Positions 1-8,112 of a DNA stretch of 40,331 nucleotides are shown in pieces. The translations under genes were made by a program, and so were the position numbers. The stretch lies in the NCBI GenBank assembly GCA_031268535.1, contig JAIRXB010000016.1, positions 1 through 40,331 of the forward strand, in the 5' to 3' direction. The notes under the pieces were generated by a model. The model had not been told where the DNA came from, ran no database searches, and saw only the letters and a program-made list of their open reading frames with translations. The DNA comes from Puniceicoccales bacterium. GTDB lineage: Bacteria; Verrucomicrobiota; Verrucomicrobiia; Opitutales; JAIRLM01. Position 1 is the stretch's first letter. The number at the start of each line of letters is the position of its first letter.

Positions 1-575
1 TTGTCTCACCTGCGACTGCGGAGCTTTCAGGATTTTCAGCAGTTATAGTTAGTGGTGGTTTTGTTTCGGCAACGATTACTATCGGATCCTGATCAATATC
101 ATGCGTAGCGGTGCTGTCGCCATCGGGCGACTTAGGTTTGTCGGCGCTACTGGCAGCAGATGACACATCTGAGTTTGGCGTACTGGAGTCATTTGCGCCA
201 CCGGCCAATGCTTGCGCTCCTAAATCGAAGTTTGAATCAGCTGAGAGCGGCGATCCAGGCATATTTGCGGCCAAGCCGCTTCCGAGACTCCCACTAGCGC
301 CAGGTGGTGTTGCGTTTGCCGGACTTGCGATTGCGATGCTTTCTGGACTCCCGTCAACGGTAGGCGATGATGTGCTATCCGCATCTGCGACTGCGTCGCT
401 TTCAGGACTTTCATCAGCTATTGGTGATGATGGGTTTGCTTCGGAAACGATTGCTATGGGATCAGCGGCAATATCCCGCGGAGAGCTGCTGTCACCGTCG
501 GGCCGTTCGGAATTGCCGTCGGCATCGTCCGCAGATGACACATCTGAACCTGGCGCGCTGGAGGTGCTCACGCCA
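1..575 (-). repeat. imperfect tandem repeat, 375-bp period, inside the Pro/Ser-rich gene
   Basis: The string TGACACATCTGA on the plus strand recurs at 161 and 536, exactly 375 bp (125 codons) apart. Flanking codons align over the whole unit (for example SDVSSADD...PDGDSSS against SDVSSAAS...PDGDSTA, and ADPIAIVSEA against QDPIVIVAET). The second copy continues past the window edge, so more copies may exist. Confidence 0.75.
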
Positions 576-1201
576 GACGGCTGAGGAGTTGCAACTTTGC
601 TTGGAGCGGCAGGCAAGGATGACGCGCCCGCTTGGGCAGATGGTTGTCTCAATGTCGATCCAGCGGAACCTTGCGGCGTGAAGGGCGCACTTTGGAAGAT
701 TTGATGGAGTGGAGGTGGAGGAGGCTGCTGATTGGCGCCAGTTTCTTCGGCCTGGCCTTGCTCGGGCGGCTGTGCGGCGTGAGCGGTTGCGTCATCGTCT
801 GGCGATTGCTCTGCTGACGTGTCGACTTCCGTCACCGAAAAATTCGAGGCTTCTTCTTGCTGCTGAATCTGCAGCTGCTGCGCGCCTAGATCTTCAGCTG
901 TGAGTGCCGCCCAAAATGGGGCTAAGAGCCCATGCGCTCCATCGCGGTGCGCACGCCAAGCAACAATGTGAACGACGATCCAAAATATCCCAAGAGAAAA
1001 AATTATGCATAGGATCGTTTTTGCCACAAGAACCCTGCTAAATCCATCCGAAATGCCGGATTTGGCGCGAGCCTTTTGCCCCAGCTCGCTGGAGGTGACT
1101 GCCTCGCCAAGACGCCTAAGCGCTAGTACGCAGCACACATTCCTTCCGAACGAAGCGCTTGGCGTCTGCTGTTGCTGATGTACGGTTGTTGGAATTGTCA
1201 T
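1..1201 (-). CDS. membrane-anchored Pro/Ser-rich repeat protein (C-terminus beyond window)
   Basis: An open frame starts at ATG 1201 and runs off the left edge (400 residues visible). Residues 1-56 are polar. Residues 57-81 form one strongly hydrophobic segment (VAKTILCIIFSLGIFWIVV). A long tail follows, rich in Gln, Pro, Ser, Ala and Asp, with an imperfect 125-residue tandem repeat. The protein at 1388-3004 has the same design: N-terminal segments of equal length, weak similarity (ALRRLGEAVTSSE against ALSLRGVSSTDAA), and the membrane segment at the same residue positions. The pair is therefore likely paralogous. A TTGAC box lies 36 nt before the ATG, as in the array genes further right. I recognise no family. 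A surface or T3S-associated protein is possible but unproven. Plus-strand open frames here are shadows of this gene. Confidence 0.75.
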   Translation of the reverse strand, partial: MTIPTTVHQQQQTPSASFGRNVCCVLALRRLGEAVTSSELGQKARAKSGISDGFSRVLVAKTILCIIFSLGIFWIVVHIVAWRAHRDGAHGLLAPFWAALTAEDLGAQQLQIQQQEEASNFSVTEVDTSAEQSPDDDATAHAAQPPEQGQAEETGANQQPPPPPLHQIFQSAPFTPQGSAGSTLRQPSAQAGASSLPAAPSKVATPQPSGVSTSSAPGSDVSSADDADGNSERPDGDSSSPRDIAADPIAIVSEANPSSPIADESPESDAVADADSTSSPTVDGSPESIAIASPANATPPGASGSLGSGLAANMPGSPLSADSNFDLGAQALAGGANDSSTPNSDVSSAASSADKPKSPDGDSTATHDIDQDPIVIVAETKPPLTITAENPESSAVAGET

Positions 1202-1237
1202 TGGAACGTCTTTGTGGAGGCAATTTCTGCGCGTCAA
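1202..1237 (-). promoter_or_regulatory. TTGAC box 36 nt upstream of the 1201 start
   Basis: On the minus strand TTGACG begins 36 nt before the ATG and follows a T-rich stretch. It resembles the box placed 38-41 nt before the array genes, although the rest of this leader does not match theirs. Seventeen bases after TTGACG comes CAAAGA, not a good -10 consensus. The promoter assignment is inferred from recurrence. Confidence 0.45.
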
Positions 1238-1387
1238 GCAAAAAGGAAAAAATGTAAAAATAAAAATGGTCGCGACATTTACTACATTGGGAATATTCCG
1301 CCGCAGATTCCGCTAGAGTTTTCGCGCAAAGACATAGTGCCGAGCGGAATCGGGCCTGTCGGTTTGCTCAAAAAATCTACGCTATTC

Positions 1388-3004
1388 TTAGTGCCAACCA
1401 AAAGTCAGGGAAAGTAAACGACCAAGCAAGCTTGGTGTCTTCGCGGCTCCGGCTGGTTCGGCTTGGCCTTGTGGTGGCTGGCCAGAGGGCGGTGTGGGTG
1501 ATTCTTCGTTCTGCTGCCCACGAACCGCCGCCGCCGCGCTAGGGGATTTTTCTTGCTCATTCGGTTGATTGGCTGCTGGTATTTTGCTTAGCCTTGGCGC
1601 TGGCGGTTTTTGTCCGGCGTGAGGCGGTGTCTCTGGTTCTTCTGAAGGCGGACGTCCTATTGGAGGCGGTCGGTCGCCGGTTTTAGAATTGCGCTGATCG
1701 ACGATGCGGCGGCTATCGCCAGTTTTCGATCCGCCGCGTCCTTTAGCTTGATCTGAGCCTTTATCATGCGCAGGCGCAGGCCCTCGGCCGGCAGGTGGTT
1801 TACCGCCGGATGGCGGCACATTATGCTGACCTTTCCCGACCTGCTGCTGCGACGTAGGAGGCTGTGATGGCGGAGGCGTTTCGGATTGCGCGAGCTGTGG
1901 CGGTGGCTGCTGCTTTACCGCAGCATCCGGGTCGCCTACAGGGGCTGGCTTCGGCTCATTTGCAGCACCACCGGAAGCGGGCTTGTCTGGTTCCGATTTT
2001 GGCGGGATCTGATCCTCTGGATTAGAGGGAGCTGGTTTTTTCGTGTCTACGACTGCGATGTCTTCAGGGCCTTCGGATTTATCGCTTTTGCTAGGTGATG
2101 TATGACCGGCCGGAGGAGCGCTGTCGTCGACAAGATGTTCTTTTGGTCCAATTTCCGGTGGCGCGTCATCATCGTCGCCGACGTCCACCAATAGCGTAGG
2201 CTTCGAGTCTATGTTTCCAGGGTCGTCAATGTTCGCGACGCTGATGTCAGATAGCGGTGGCGCCCAGTCCCAATCCCAAGCATTAAGCACGGAAAAATCT
2301 GGGCGCGCGTTGTCGCCGCCGCCGCCGGGCTTCTGCCGACCTACAACTGAGCCTGGCGCGCCACTGGCGCTCGGCCCTCCAGTGTGCTGCTGCGACTGTT
2401 GTGAAGCTGCTGGTGGCGTTTGCTGCGCAATCATCCCTCCGCTCGCCTGCGGAGATAGAGATGGAAATGTTTGCTGGAATGATGATGGAAACAGCGGGGG
2501 CGGCGCGCTTTGCGCTGAGGAGGGTTCTGCGGCTATGCTTTGGGAACTACCTGGGCCGTTAGCATCTTCAGCTTTGGTGGAAGCGATTTCTTCCTGCGAC
2601 TGCTCGCTCTGTTCAGGCTGCCGGATAGGCTCTTGATGTGTCTCGTCGTCAGCGAGTTTTTGCGGATTTTCAACGGACTCTACCGCGCCGCTGCCGGCAG
2701 ATTTGACTTGTTCTGCCGCTGCGCACAGCTTGCCGATGGTGCTATCTTGATTGTTGCGCTGAACCGCAGCGTAGGCGACGACAACAAGAACACCCAGGCC
2801 CGCCGTAAGCAGAGCGAGAAGTAAAATTTTTAAAATCTCAACAGAAGTAAATTTACTGCAGATTTCTGCTGGATCCAACTTGACAGTCGCGCATGCTTTG
2901 GCGGCGTCCGTACTGGAAACCCCGCGCAGGCTAAGCGCGAATCTGTGCTGAACCTTGCCAATTGTGCCGATGCCGCGTGACTGTGATGGTGTGCTGAAAG
3001 GCAT
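1388..3004 (-). CDS. membrane-anchored Pro/Gln-rich protein
   Basis: A 538-residue protein when started at ATG 3004. An in-frame start 25 codons earlier exists, but 3004 is preferred because it puts the membrane segment (LLLALLTAGLGVLVVVAY) at residues 58-81, as in the neighbouring paralogue, and leaves a TTGAC box 38 nt upstream. After the membrane segment the protein is low complexity: Gln/Glu-rich, then Pro/Gly/Lys/Asp-rich, with short repeats such as SKTGD, an acidic DDDD run, and an amphipathic C-terminal end (LLGRLLSLTFGWH). No enzymatic domain is visible. It is divergent from the T3S genes starting at 3121. It is probably exported or membrane-tethered; a role in secretion or host contact is inferred only from context. 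Confidence 0.7.
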   Translation of the reverse strand: MPFSTPSQSRGIGTIGKVQHRFALSLRGVSSTDAAKACATVKLDPAEICSKFTSVEILKILLLALLTAGLGVLVVVAYAAVQRNNQDSTIGKLCAAAEQVKSAGSGAVESVENPQKLADDETHQEPIRQPEQSEQSQEEIASTKAEDANGPGSSQSIAAEPSSAQSAPPPLFPSSFQQTFPSLSPQASGGMIAQQTPPAASQQSQQHTGGPSASGAPGSVVGRQKPGGGGDNARPDFSVLNAWDWDWAPPLSDISVANIDDPGNIDSKPTLLVDVGDDDDAPPEIGPKEHLVDDSAPPAGHTSPSKSDKSEGPEDIAVVDTKKPAPSNPEDQIPPKSEPDKPASGGAANEPKPAPVGDPDAAVKQQPPPQLAQSETPPPSQPPTSQQQVGKGQHNVPPSGGKPPAGRGPAPAHDKGSDQAKGRGGSKTGDSRRIVDQRNSKTGDRPPPIGRPPSEEPETPPHAGQKPPAPRLSKIPAANQPNEQEKSPSAAAAVRGQQNEESPTPPSGQPPQGQAEPAGAAKTPSLLGRLLSLTFGWH

Positions 3005-3042
3005 TACTGGGAGCATCCTCTCGATAAAGTCAGGCAAGTCAA
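3005..3042 (-). promoter_or_regulatory. TTGAC box 38 nt upstream of the 3004 start
   Basis: TTGACT on the minus strand begins 38 nt before ATG 3004 and follows an AT-rich stretch (GCAATTTTGA). The position matches the array genes. It supports both the start choice and a shared promoter type, but I see no TATAAT-like -10. Confidence 0.45.
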
Positions 3043-3120
3043 TCAAAATTGCGAAGGTGCAGGATGCTTTTTGCTGCAAAACTATATCGCCTTAGGCGTA
3101 TGCGCCTCCGCTTAGCGCAC

Positions 3121-3627
3121 ATGGAAATGGTTATCAAAAAACTTAGTTGGCAAAATTATATTTATGGGCTGTTGCGCCGAAAACTGTCCCCGGGGATTGG
3201 GAGATTTTTGCGTGGACACCATTTGAAGTGGACGCTAGACGTTTCCGCGGTGGATGGCGTGCTGGAGGAATTTATCGAAAAAAACGACCTTCCCGACGCC
3301 ATAATTGGCGACGATGGCGTTGCGCGCGTGCGTCTGGACGCGCTGAGCGAATTGTCGGTGGATTTTTCCTGCGAAGAAAAGACTTGCGTGCACATACTTG
3401 CGGCGATTGGGCACGGAACCGTTGCCCATATGCTCAAGGGTCTCTGGATTTGCGACCCAACCAGGCTCGTTGGGCGCCCGATGCATTTCGTGTCCGTGGA
3501 GGACGAAGGAGAGTGGCGTGTAGGTTTTTTGATTGTGCTGGATGGATGGAAGCGCATAGGGGTAGACGCTCTGACGGCCGCAATGGCGCAGCTTTCCGGC
3601 GCATTCGCTCGCCTTGGGCACAGCTAG
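3121..3627 (+). CDS. putative type III secretion chaperone, SycN/CesT-like
   Basis: A protein of about 168 residues from ATG 3121. The start is uncertain: in-frame starts at 3049 and 3127 and GTG codons near 3250 are alternatives, and no clear Shine-Dalgarno is seen. From about residue 45 the layout fits class I T3S chaperones: a helix (GVLEEFIEKN), three strands (ARVRLDALSELSVDFS), then late strands (WRVGFLIVLDG) and a closing amphipathic helix (ALTAAMAQLSGAFARL). The end is reminiscent of Yersinia SycN. The gene is followed by SctX-like, SctY-like and SctV genes, as in sycN-yscX-yscY-lcrD. It would act in the cytoplasm, holding an export-gate regulator or effector ready for secretion. The assignment rests on order and predicted fold, not on strong identity. 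Confidence 0.5.
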   Translation: MEMVIKKLSWQNYIYGLLRRKLSPGIGRFLRGHHLKWTLDVSAVDGVLEEFIEKNDLPDAIIGDDGVARVRLDALSELSVDFSCEEKTCVHILAAIGHGTVAHMLKGLWICDPTRLVGRPMHFVSVEDEGEWRVGFLIVLDGWKRIGVDALTAAMAQLSGAFARLGHS

Positions 3628-3640
3628 GAGATTTTCAGCC

Positions 3641-4105
3641 ATGGACGCTAACGGCAACCAGCAGCAAAAACGTAAAAACCCACCGCTAAAGCCGGTTGAT
3701 CCGCAGCAGTACTCATTCGATGTTGGGCTGGTCAAGATCACCACCTACAGAAAAAAAAAGAGGCCCGAACCGCTTCCGGCAACCGCGGACATCCATCCGA
3801 GCGTTGGAAAAATGGAGGAGCGGCTGCGCGCCATAGTGGACCTTCAGGCGTTCGAGTGCATTTTTCTGGACGCCATGAAGCCGGACATACGGGATCGCAC
3901 GTTGCTCGTGCCGGTGCGTTTCCGCCAGCGCATAGCAAAATTGCGCCAGTCAATGGGGGCTGCGATGGAGCGCGTGCGCGGCGCGCACGGTAGGGCGGCC
4001 GAGGAGGCGGACATGCTCCTCTGTGACCTCGAGGCGCATCTGGCGGAAGATGCGGGCCGCAGTGAGCTTCTCGAGCAATACCGGCTCATGATTTTGTTGG
4101 GCTAG
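3641..4105 (+). CDS. sctX: putative SctX-like (YscX) T3S component
   Basis: 154 residues from ATG 3641, with AGGAG ten bases upstream. It begins next to the stop of the chaperone-like gene, so the two are probably co-transcribed. The N-terminal half is basic and Pro-rich (QQQKRKNPPLKPVDP). A LPATADIHPSVGKMEERL stretch recalls the LPPDGHPVEPHLERL stretch of YscX. The C-terminal half is helical and ends in LLEQYRLMILLG, comparable to the hydrophobic C-terminus YscX uses to bind YscY. In Yersinia, YscX is an early secreted substrate that works with YscY and the export gate YscV. Its position directly before a SctY-like and a SctV gene is the main evidence. Sequence similarity is weak, and an unrelated T3S accessory protein is possible. 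Confidence 0.4.
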   Translation: MDANGNQQQKRKNPPLKPVDPQQYSFDVGLVKITTYRKKKRPEPLPATADIHPSVGKMEERLRAIVDLQAFECIFLDAMKPDIRDRTLLVPVRFRQRIAKLRQSMGAAMERVRGAHGRAAEEADMLLCDLEAHLAEDAGRSELLEQYRLMILLG

Positions 4106-4309
4106 CGGTTTTACCCTTCGCGTCTCCAGAAATTTTCCGGTCCGCTGGCGCCTTTGGCGCTTGCGGATCATTTTCCTCTCGGTGGCAAAATTTTGGAAAA
4201 CTTACGGTTTCGCGGGGCCCGCAGCCGAAGTGGGAAATTTACCATGGACACGCGAAAAAAGTCTCTGTAGCCTAGATATGTGGTGGGTAGCTTGTTGGGA
4301 ATTTCTTCG

Positions 4310-4347
4310 GGCGGAGAGCTTTCCGCCGGAGCCGGTTCTTCCGGCGG
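4310..4347 (+). promoter_or_regulatory. two mutually exclusive hairpins before sctY
   Basis: GGCGGA (4310-4315) can pair with TCCGCC (4322-4327). CCGCCGGA (4323-4330) can instead pair with TCCGGCGG (4340-4347), which is followed by CTTTGCCTTTT. The stems share CCGCC, so only one can form. The second, followed by a T-rich stretch, resembles a weak terminator or attenuator. It lies 12 bases before the Shine-Dalgarno of sctY, within a 270-bp gap between sctX and sctY that holds no convincing gene. Confidence 0.4.
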
Positions 4348-4375
4348 CTTTGCCTTTTAGGGGGAGGACTTTGCG

Positions 4376-4891
4376 GTGGACAAGGAGGACGTAGACCTGC
4401 TTAATTTGCTTGGCTATCTCTACTTGCAATATGGAAAGTCCGACGAGGCGCGCGTCGTCTACGGCACCCTCGTGGAGCTCGCCGAGTCAAATCCGCTGTC
4501 GATTTTGGCCTACGCCTACTGCCTTGTGCGCTGTGGCCACTACGCTATCGCCCTTCACCACCTCGACGACGTGGACGGAGGAGATTTCCAGCCGAAGGCG
4601 CGCAGCGCCTACAGGCTACTGCGCGGAAATGTGCTGTGGCACATGGGTCGCGACGAAGAAGCTCGCTACGAATTGAGCCTATTTTTGGCCATGGAGCGGA
4701 AAAGGGCTCGCCTTGATCCGGCAAATAATTCACTCATAGTGAAATCCGCAGCTGGGCGGGCGAGAACGGCGAATGCGGCGGCGCGCGGCACGGAATTGGC
4801 CGTTTCCGTCGGCGGTGGGCGAGAGGGCATATGGCGGAGAGTTTTGCGGTTTATCGCAAAAAAAGAGCTTAGCGCAAAAAGGGAAACGTGA
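4376..4891 (+). CDS. sctY: SctY-like TPR chaperone (YscY)
   Basis: 171 residues from GTG 4376, chosen because GGGGGAGG lies eight bases upstream. Residues 4-95 form TPR-like helical pairs. DLLNLLGYLYLQYGKSDEAR parallels the first repeat of YscY, and the second block (YRLLRGNVLWHMGRDEEARYEL) parallels its C-terminal repeat. YscY chaperones YscX and contacts the export gate. Here the gene overlaps the start of sctV by four bases (GTGA), as expected for translational coupling. A basic Ala/Arg-rich extension of about 60 residues follows the TPR part, making the protein longer than YscY (114 residues). Genetic position and repeat pattern agree, but TPR similarity alone is not specific. Confidence 0.6.
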   Translation: MDKEDVDLLNLLGYLYLQYGKSDEARVVYGTLVELAESNPLSILAYAYCLVRCGHYAIALHHLDDVDGGDFQPKARSAYRLLRGNVLWHMGRDEEARYELSLFLAMERKRARLDPANNSLIVKSAAGRARTANAAARGTELAVSVGGGREGIWRRVLRFIAKKELSAKRET

Positions 4892-6990
4892 TCGTGGGAA
4901 TAGCAAACAGGTTCGAAGGTGGCGTATTGCGCGTCAGCAGGATTAGCGACATCCTGCTGGCTGGGCTAATCATGATGGTGCTGGCGCTGATGGTTGTGCC
5001 GCTCAATGAAACGGTCATAGATATCCTCATAGCGCTAAACCTGACCATCTCCATGATAATGATGATGATGTCGCTGTACATTTCCGGCGTGCTGTCGTTT
5101 TCCACATTCCCCAGCATGCTGCTGTTTACGACGCTCTTCCGAATGTCTCTCGCCATCGCGACAACCAGAATGATCCTGCTGCACGCCCATGCCGGGAAAA
5201 TAATTTACACATTCGGCAATTTCGTTGTTGGCGGTAATTTTGTCGTTGGGGCCGTGATCTTTATGATCATTATCATCGTCAATTTCCTAGTCATCACAAA
5301 GGGCTCCGAGCGCGTGGCGGAAGTGGGTGCACGATTTACGCTGGACGCCATGCCGGGCAAGCAGATGTCCATAGACGCCGACATGCGGGCCGGCACCATC
5401 GACACCGACGAAGGGAAAAAGCGGCGCGCAAACTTGGAGAAGGAGAGTCAGCTCTACGGCGCCATGGATGGAGCCATGAAGTTCGTCAAGGGAGACGCCA
5501 TTTGCAGTTTAATCATAACGGCCATCAACATCATCGCCGGCCTGATCATTGGGGTTAGCCAGAAGGGCATGACCATGGATAAGGCGCTCAAGGTGTATTC
5601 CATCCTGACCATTGGTGACGGTCTGGTGTCGCAGATTCCCGCCATCATGATATCAATTACGGCCGGCATCATTGTCACGCGCGTTTCCTCCGAAGAAAAA
5701 AACCCACTGGGCAAGGACGTCTTTGCCCAGATAGTTGCCCAGCCGAAGGCCATGATGCTGGCGGGATCCATAGCCATCCTATTCGCGGCAATGCCCGGAT
5801 TCCCGAAGGGGCCGTTTCTGTCGCTCGGATTGCTCATATTTTTTGCCGGGAAAACCTTCACCAACATAGCTAGCGGGAAGCGCGGCAAGAAGTGGAAAAA
5901 GGCCACAAAGCCTGGCGTTAAGGGCGATGCGGCGCCGGAAAAGAGCGAGGAGGCGGAGGAGCCATTTTCCGTTTCCGTGCCGCTTATGCTTGATGTGGCC
6001 ACATCCATCGAATCCTCCATCGAGGCCGACGTGCTGAACGAGCAGCTCATGCAGGTGCGCCGCGCCCTTTACCACGATTTGGGCGTGCCATTTCCCGGCA
6101 TACATCTCCGCTTCAATGACACACTGCCGGCCGGCAGCTATCAAATTTTGCTGCAGGAAGTTCCGATTTCCCAGGGGAAATTGGTTCCAAACTCTGTCAT
6201 AGTGCGCGAATCAAAGGAGAATCTCAGCATTCTCAAGATACCGTTTCGGGAGGAAACGCCATTTCTCCCCAATATGCCTGCGCTTTGGGTGCTTGACCGC
6301 TTTGTGCCGGAGCTGGAAAAGGCCGGCGTGAAGCACATAAAAACTCCGGAAATATTCACATATCACCTGTCTTTCGTTCTGAAGCGCTATGCGGCTGACT
6401 TCATAGGCCTCCAGGAGACGCGATTCCTGACGGAGCAATTTGAAAAAAGTTCGCCTGAAATTGTGCGCGAAGTGATGCGCATATTGCCGGTGCAGAAGAT
6501 CACCGAGGTGCTGCAGCGGCTCGTCCAGGAAGACATATCCATACGCAACCTGAAGGCCATTTTGCAGGCGCTCATAGAGTGGGGGCAGAAGGAAAAGGAG
6601 CCGGTGCTCCTGGCGGACTATGTCCGCACAACCATGAAGCGCTACATCAGCTACAAATTTTCCGGTGGGCAAAATATCCTTGCCGCCTATCTGCTTGACC
6701 CATCCATCGAGGACGTCGTCCGCAAGGCCATTCGCCAAACTTCCGCAGGCTCCTACCTTGCACTGGAGCCGGACGTGGCCAAGCGAATTTTGGATGCCAT
6801 CAGGCGTGAGGTCGGCGACCTTGACCTGCTGGAGCAGATGCCAGTGCTGCTCACGTCCATGGACATCCGCCGCTACGTGAGAAAGCTTATCGAATTGGAT
6901 TTCTACAATCTGCCAGTACTGTCGCACCAGGAGCTTACGGAAGAAATCACCATACAGCCGCTCGGCCGCATCGTGCTGGCGCGGGCCTAG
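4888..6990 (+). CDS. sctV: type III secretion export gate protein SctV (LcrD/FlhA family)
   Basis: 700 residues, the usual size. The start is GTG 4888, overlapping sctY. The N-terminal half has about eight membrane segments (first at residues 20-40). The FHIPEP-family cytoplasmic loop is very well conserved: ITKGSERVAEVGARFTLDAM at 136-155, PGKQMSIDAD at 156-165, and YGAMDGAMKFVKGDA at 190-204. After about residue 330 comes a basic linker and the large cytoplasmic domain that forms the nonameric ring binding chaperone-substrate complexes. SctV couples proton flow to protein export at the base of the injectisome. The loop wording and the SctX/SctY neighbours favour an injectisome SctV over flagellar FlhA. 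The rest of the apparatus is not in this window. The only gene-like sequences after it are the convergent array. Confidence 0.95.
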   Translation: MIVGIANRFEGGVLRVSRISDILLAGLIMMVLALMVVPLNETVIDILIALNLTISMIMMMMSLYISGVLSFSTFPSMLLFTTLFRMSLAIATTRMILLHAHAGKIIYTFGNFVVGGNFVVGAVIFMIIIIVNFLVITKGSERVAEVGARFTLDAMPGKQMSIDADMRAGTIDTDEGKKRRANLEKESQLYGAMDGAMKFVKGDAICSLIITAINIIAGLIIGVSQKGMTMDKALKVYSILTIGDGLVSQIPAIMISITAGIIVTRVSSEEKNPLGKDVFAQIVAQPKAMMLAGSIAILFAAMPGFPKGPFLSLGLLIFFAGKTFTNIASGKRGKKWKKATKPGVKGDAAPEKSEEAEEPFSVSVPLMLDVATSIESSIEADVLNEQLMQVRRALYHDLGVPFPGIHLRFNDTLPAGSYQILLQEVPISQGKLVPNSVIVRESKENLSILKIPFREETPFLPNMPALWVLDRFVPELEKAGVKHIKTPEIFTYHLSFVLKRYAADFIGLQETRFLTEQFEKSSPEIVREVMRILPVQKITEVLQRLVQEDISIRNLKAILQALIEWGQKEKEPVLLADYVRTTMKRYISYKFSGGQNILAAYLLDPSIEDVVRKAIRQTSAGSYLALEPDVAKRILDAIRREVGDLDLLEQMPVLLTSMDIRRYVRKLIELDFYNLPVLSHQELTEEITIQPLGRIVLARA

Positions 6991-7006
6991 GCGCGGATCA
7001 GTCTTT

Positions 7007-7031
7007 CGGCCGGTCCGAAGGAGTCCGGCCG
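7007..7031 (+). terminator. GC-rich hairpin after sctV
   Basis: CGGCCGG (7007-7013) pairs with CCGGCCG (7025-7031), with an inner TCC-GAA-GGA stem. It starts 16 bases after the sctV stop. No T-tract follows, so it is not a classical intrinsic terminator. It could mark or stabilise the 3' end of the T3S transcript, and a complete rho gene is present in the window. Confidence 0.4.
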
Positions 7032-7469
7032 CCAGGATGGCGCCGTAGGTTTAAATTTATTGGTGGGAAGAATGGGCGGCCCATTGGGGGAGTGATTCGA
7101 TGTTTGCGCTACTCTGTCCGTAGGTTAGGCGATGGCTTCCGAAAACGGCATCTGAAGTTGTTATTTTCGCCGCTAGAGTTCATTGACGAATCGAACATTG
7201 GCGTAATGTGTTGTGGAATGCCGTTTCGCCAATTGCCAATGGAGAAGCGGAGAGTGAACTGATTTTCCCCATTGGCACATTTGGGCATTCATGTTGTGGC
7301 GCAGGGTGTTAGAGTAAGTTTTTGATTTGCCAAGGATGTTTTTGGTGGCGGCGCTGGGAGCGCAGCCAGCTTAATTTCGCCACTTCAAAGAATGATATAG
7401 TTTCCCTGGAGCGGAAATCAAACTAGGCGAATTGGTTTGCCGCCACTGGCATGGTGTTGGGAAGTTCGA
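7032..7469. other. intergenic stretch between sctV and the array
   Basis: About 440 bases without a convincing gene on either strand. No tRNA or strong hairpin is seen. It probably contains decayed array sequence towards its right end. Confidence 0.5.
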
Positions 7470-7764
7470 AAAAAGTGATGAAGCATTCCCAGTTCGTCGC
7501 CGTGTGGCACTAAGCCGATGGAAACTGGAATTGCCGTTAGGCGCCGCTATAGTGCTGCGGCATGGAAAGATGGAGCGCCATGATCAATGGGGCTGACGCG
7601 TGAAGATTTGCGGCGCAATTCCCGAAAAGGCCGACAGACGTATCGCTAAACCTTCGGCGGGAACATTTAAGAGTCGATTTCGGGCCGCAGCCAATGCCGT
7701 GCCTGCGCCGGTGATGCCGTGTGCCGCAAAACCGTTGTGCACATATATGAATGACGCGACACAT
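7470..7764 (-). pseudogene. decayed family A array gene
   Basis: The start at ATG 7764 and its first residues still resemble family A (VIHICAQRFCGT against VIVYGDLRCFGT), and a degraded leader follows on the right. The frame is then lost: later family motifs appear only as fragments in other frames, and the 75-codon frame ends near 7537. The DNA is clearly similar to 9719-9925, which is also decayed. Together with the adjoining intact gene it forms a duplicated block (7540-8112 and 9719-10289). Confidence 0.55.
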
Positions 7765-8112
7765 GTTTGGCGGATGATGGTGGGCCGAATTTTGACAACA
7801 CTACTGACCGTTCGCTAAACGCTCTTCCAGGAAAGGCAGAAGCACTCCAAGTTCGTTGCGGTACGCAGATAAGGAGACAGACATTATGCAGTTGTTGATA
7901 TCCTTAAGTAGAACAAAAACAAAGAAATTTAGCCATGTGGAACCACCAATGTAGATGGATCCAGAAGAATTTTCACTATTCTCGGCGATACTTCTGATTT
8001 GGAGGCCAAGCGAATCGTAGTTGACCATATTTCTGATATGTTCCAAGGCTACGCCCATGCGGTGGGTGCCGCGCACCCTAAGACCATAAGAAGTCATGAA
8101 TAACGCATTCAT
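7540..8112 (-). repeat. duplicated block, partner at 9719-10289
   Basis: This segment (a decayed gene plus A1) and 9719-10289 (a decayed gene plus A4) are alignable over their full length with scattered substitutions and small indels. A shared string is CGGGAACATTTAAGAG. It is a recent segmental duplication within the array. Confidence 0.75.
7801..8112 (-). CDS. array family A protein A1
   Basis: 103 residues from ATG 8112, ending in TAG. Family A pattern: an N-terminal strand ending in a Gly (LRVRGTHRMG), a helix (VALEHIRNM), a middle variable part, then the shared core SIYIGGSTWLNFFVFVL and the ending PFLEERLANGQ. No signal peptide or membrane segment is visible. A4 (9978-10289) is a close copy, differing mostly near the N-terminus. 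The leader carries TTGAC exactly 40 nt before the ATG. I do not recognise the family. A T3S effector is the contextual guess. Confidence 0.6.
   Translation of the reverse strand: MNALFMTSYGLRVRGTHRMGVALEHIRNMVNYDSLGLQIRSIAENSENSSGSIYIGGSTWLNFFVFVLLKDINNCIMSVSLSAYRNELGVLLPFLEERLANGQ

Noticed and set aside
111-2636. Plus-strand open frames of 60-160 codons rich in Ser, Ala, Gly and Cys across 111-2636
   Set aside because: They are antisense to the two long minus-strand Pro/Gln-rich genes, whose low-complexity codons leave opposite frames open; they have no supported starts or families.
4161-4394. Small gene between sctX and sctY
   Set aside because: No Shine-Dalgarno, no recognisable content, and it overlaps the good ribosome site of sctY.
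4888-6990. Flagellar FlhA instead of SctV
   Set aside because: No flagellar genes nearby, SctY-like TPR gene overlaps its start, and the conserved loop wording is of injectisome type.
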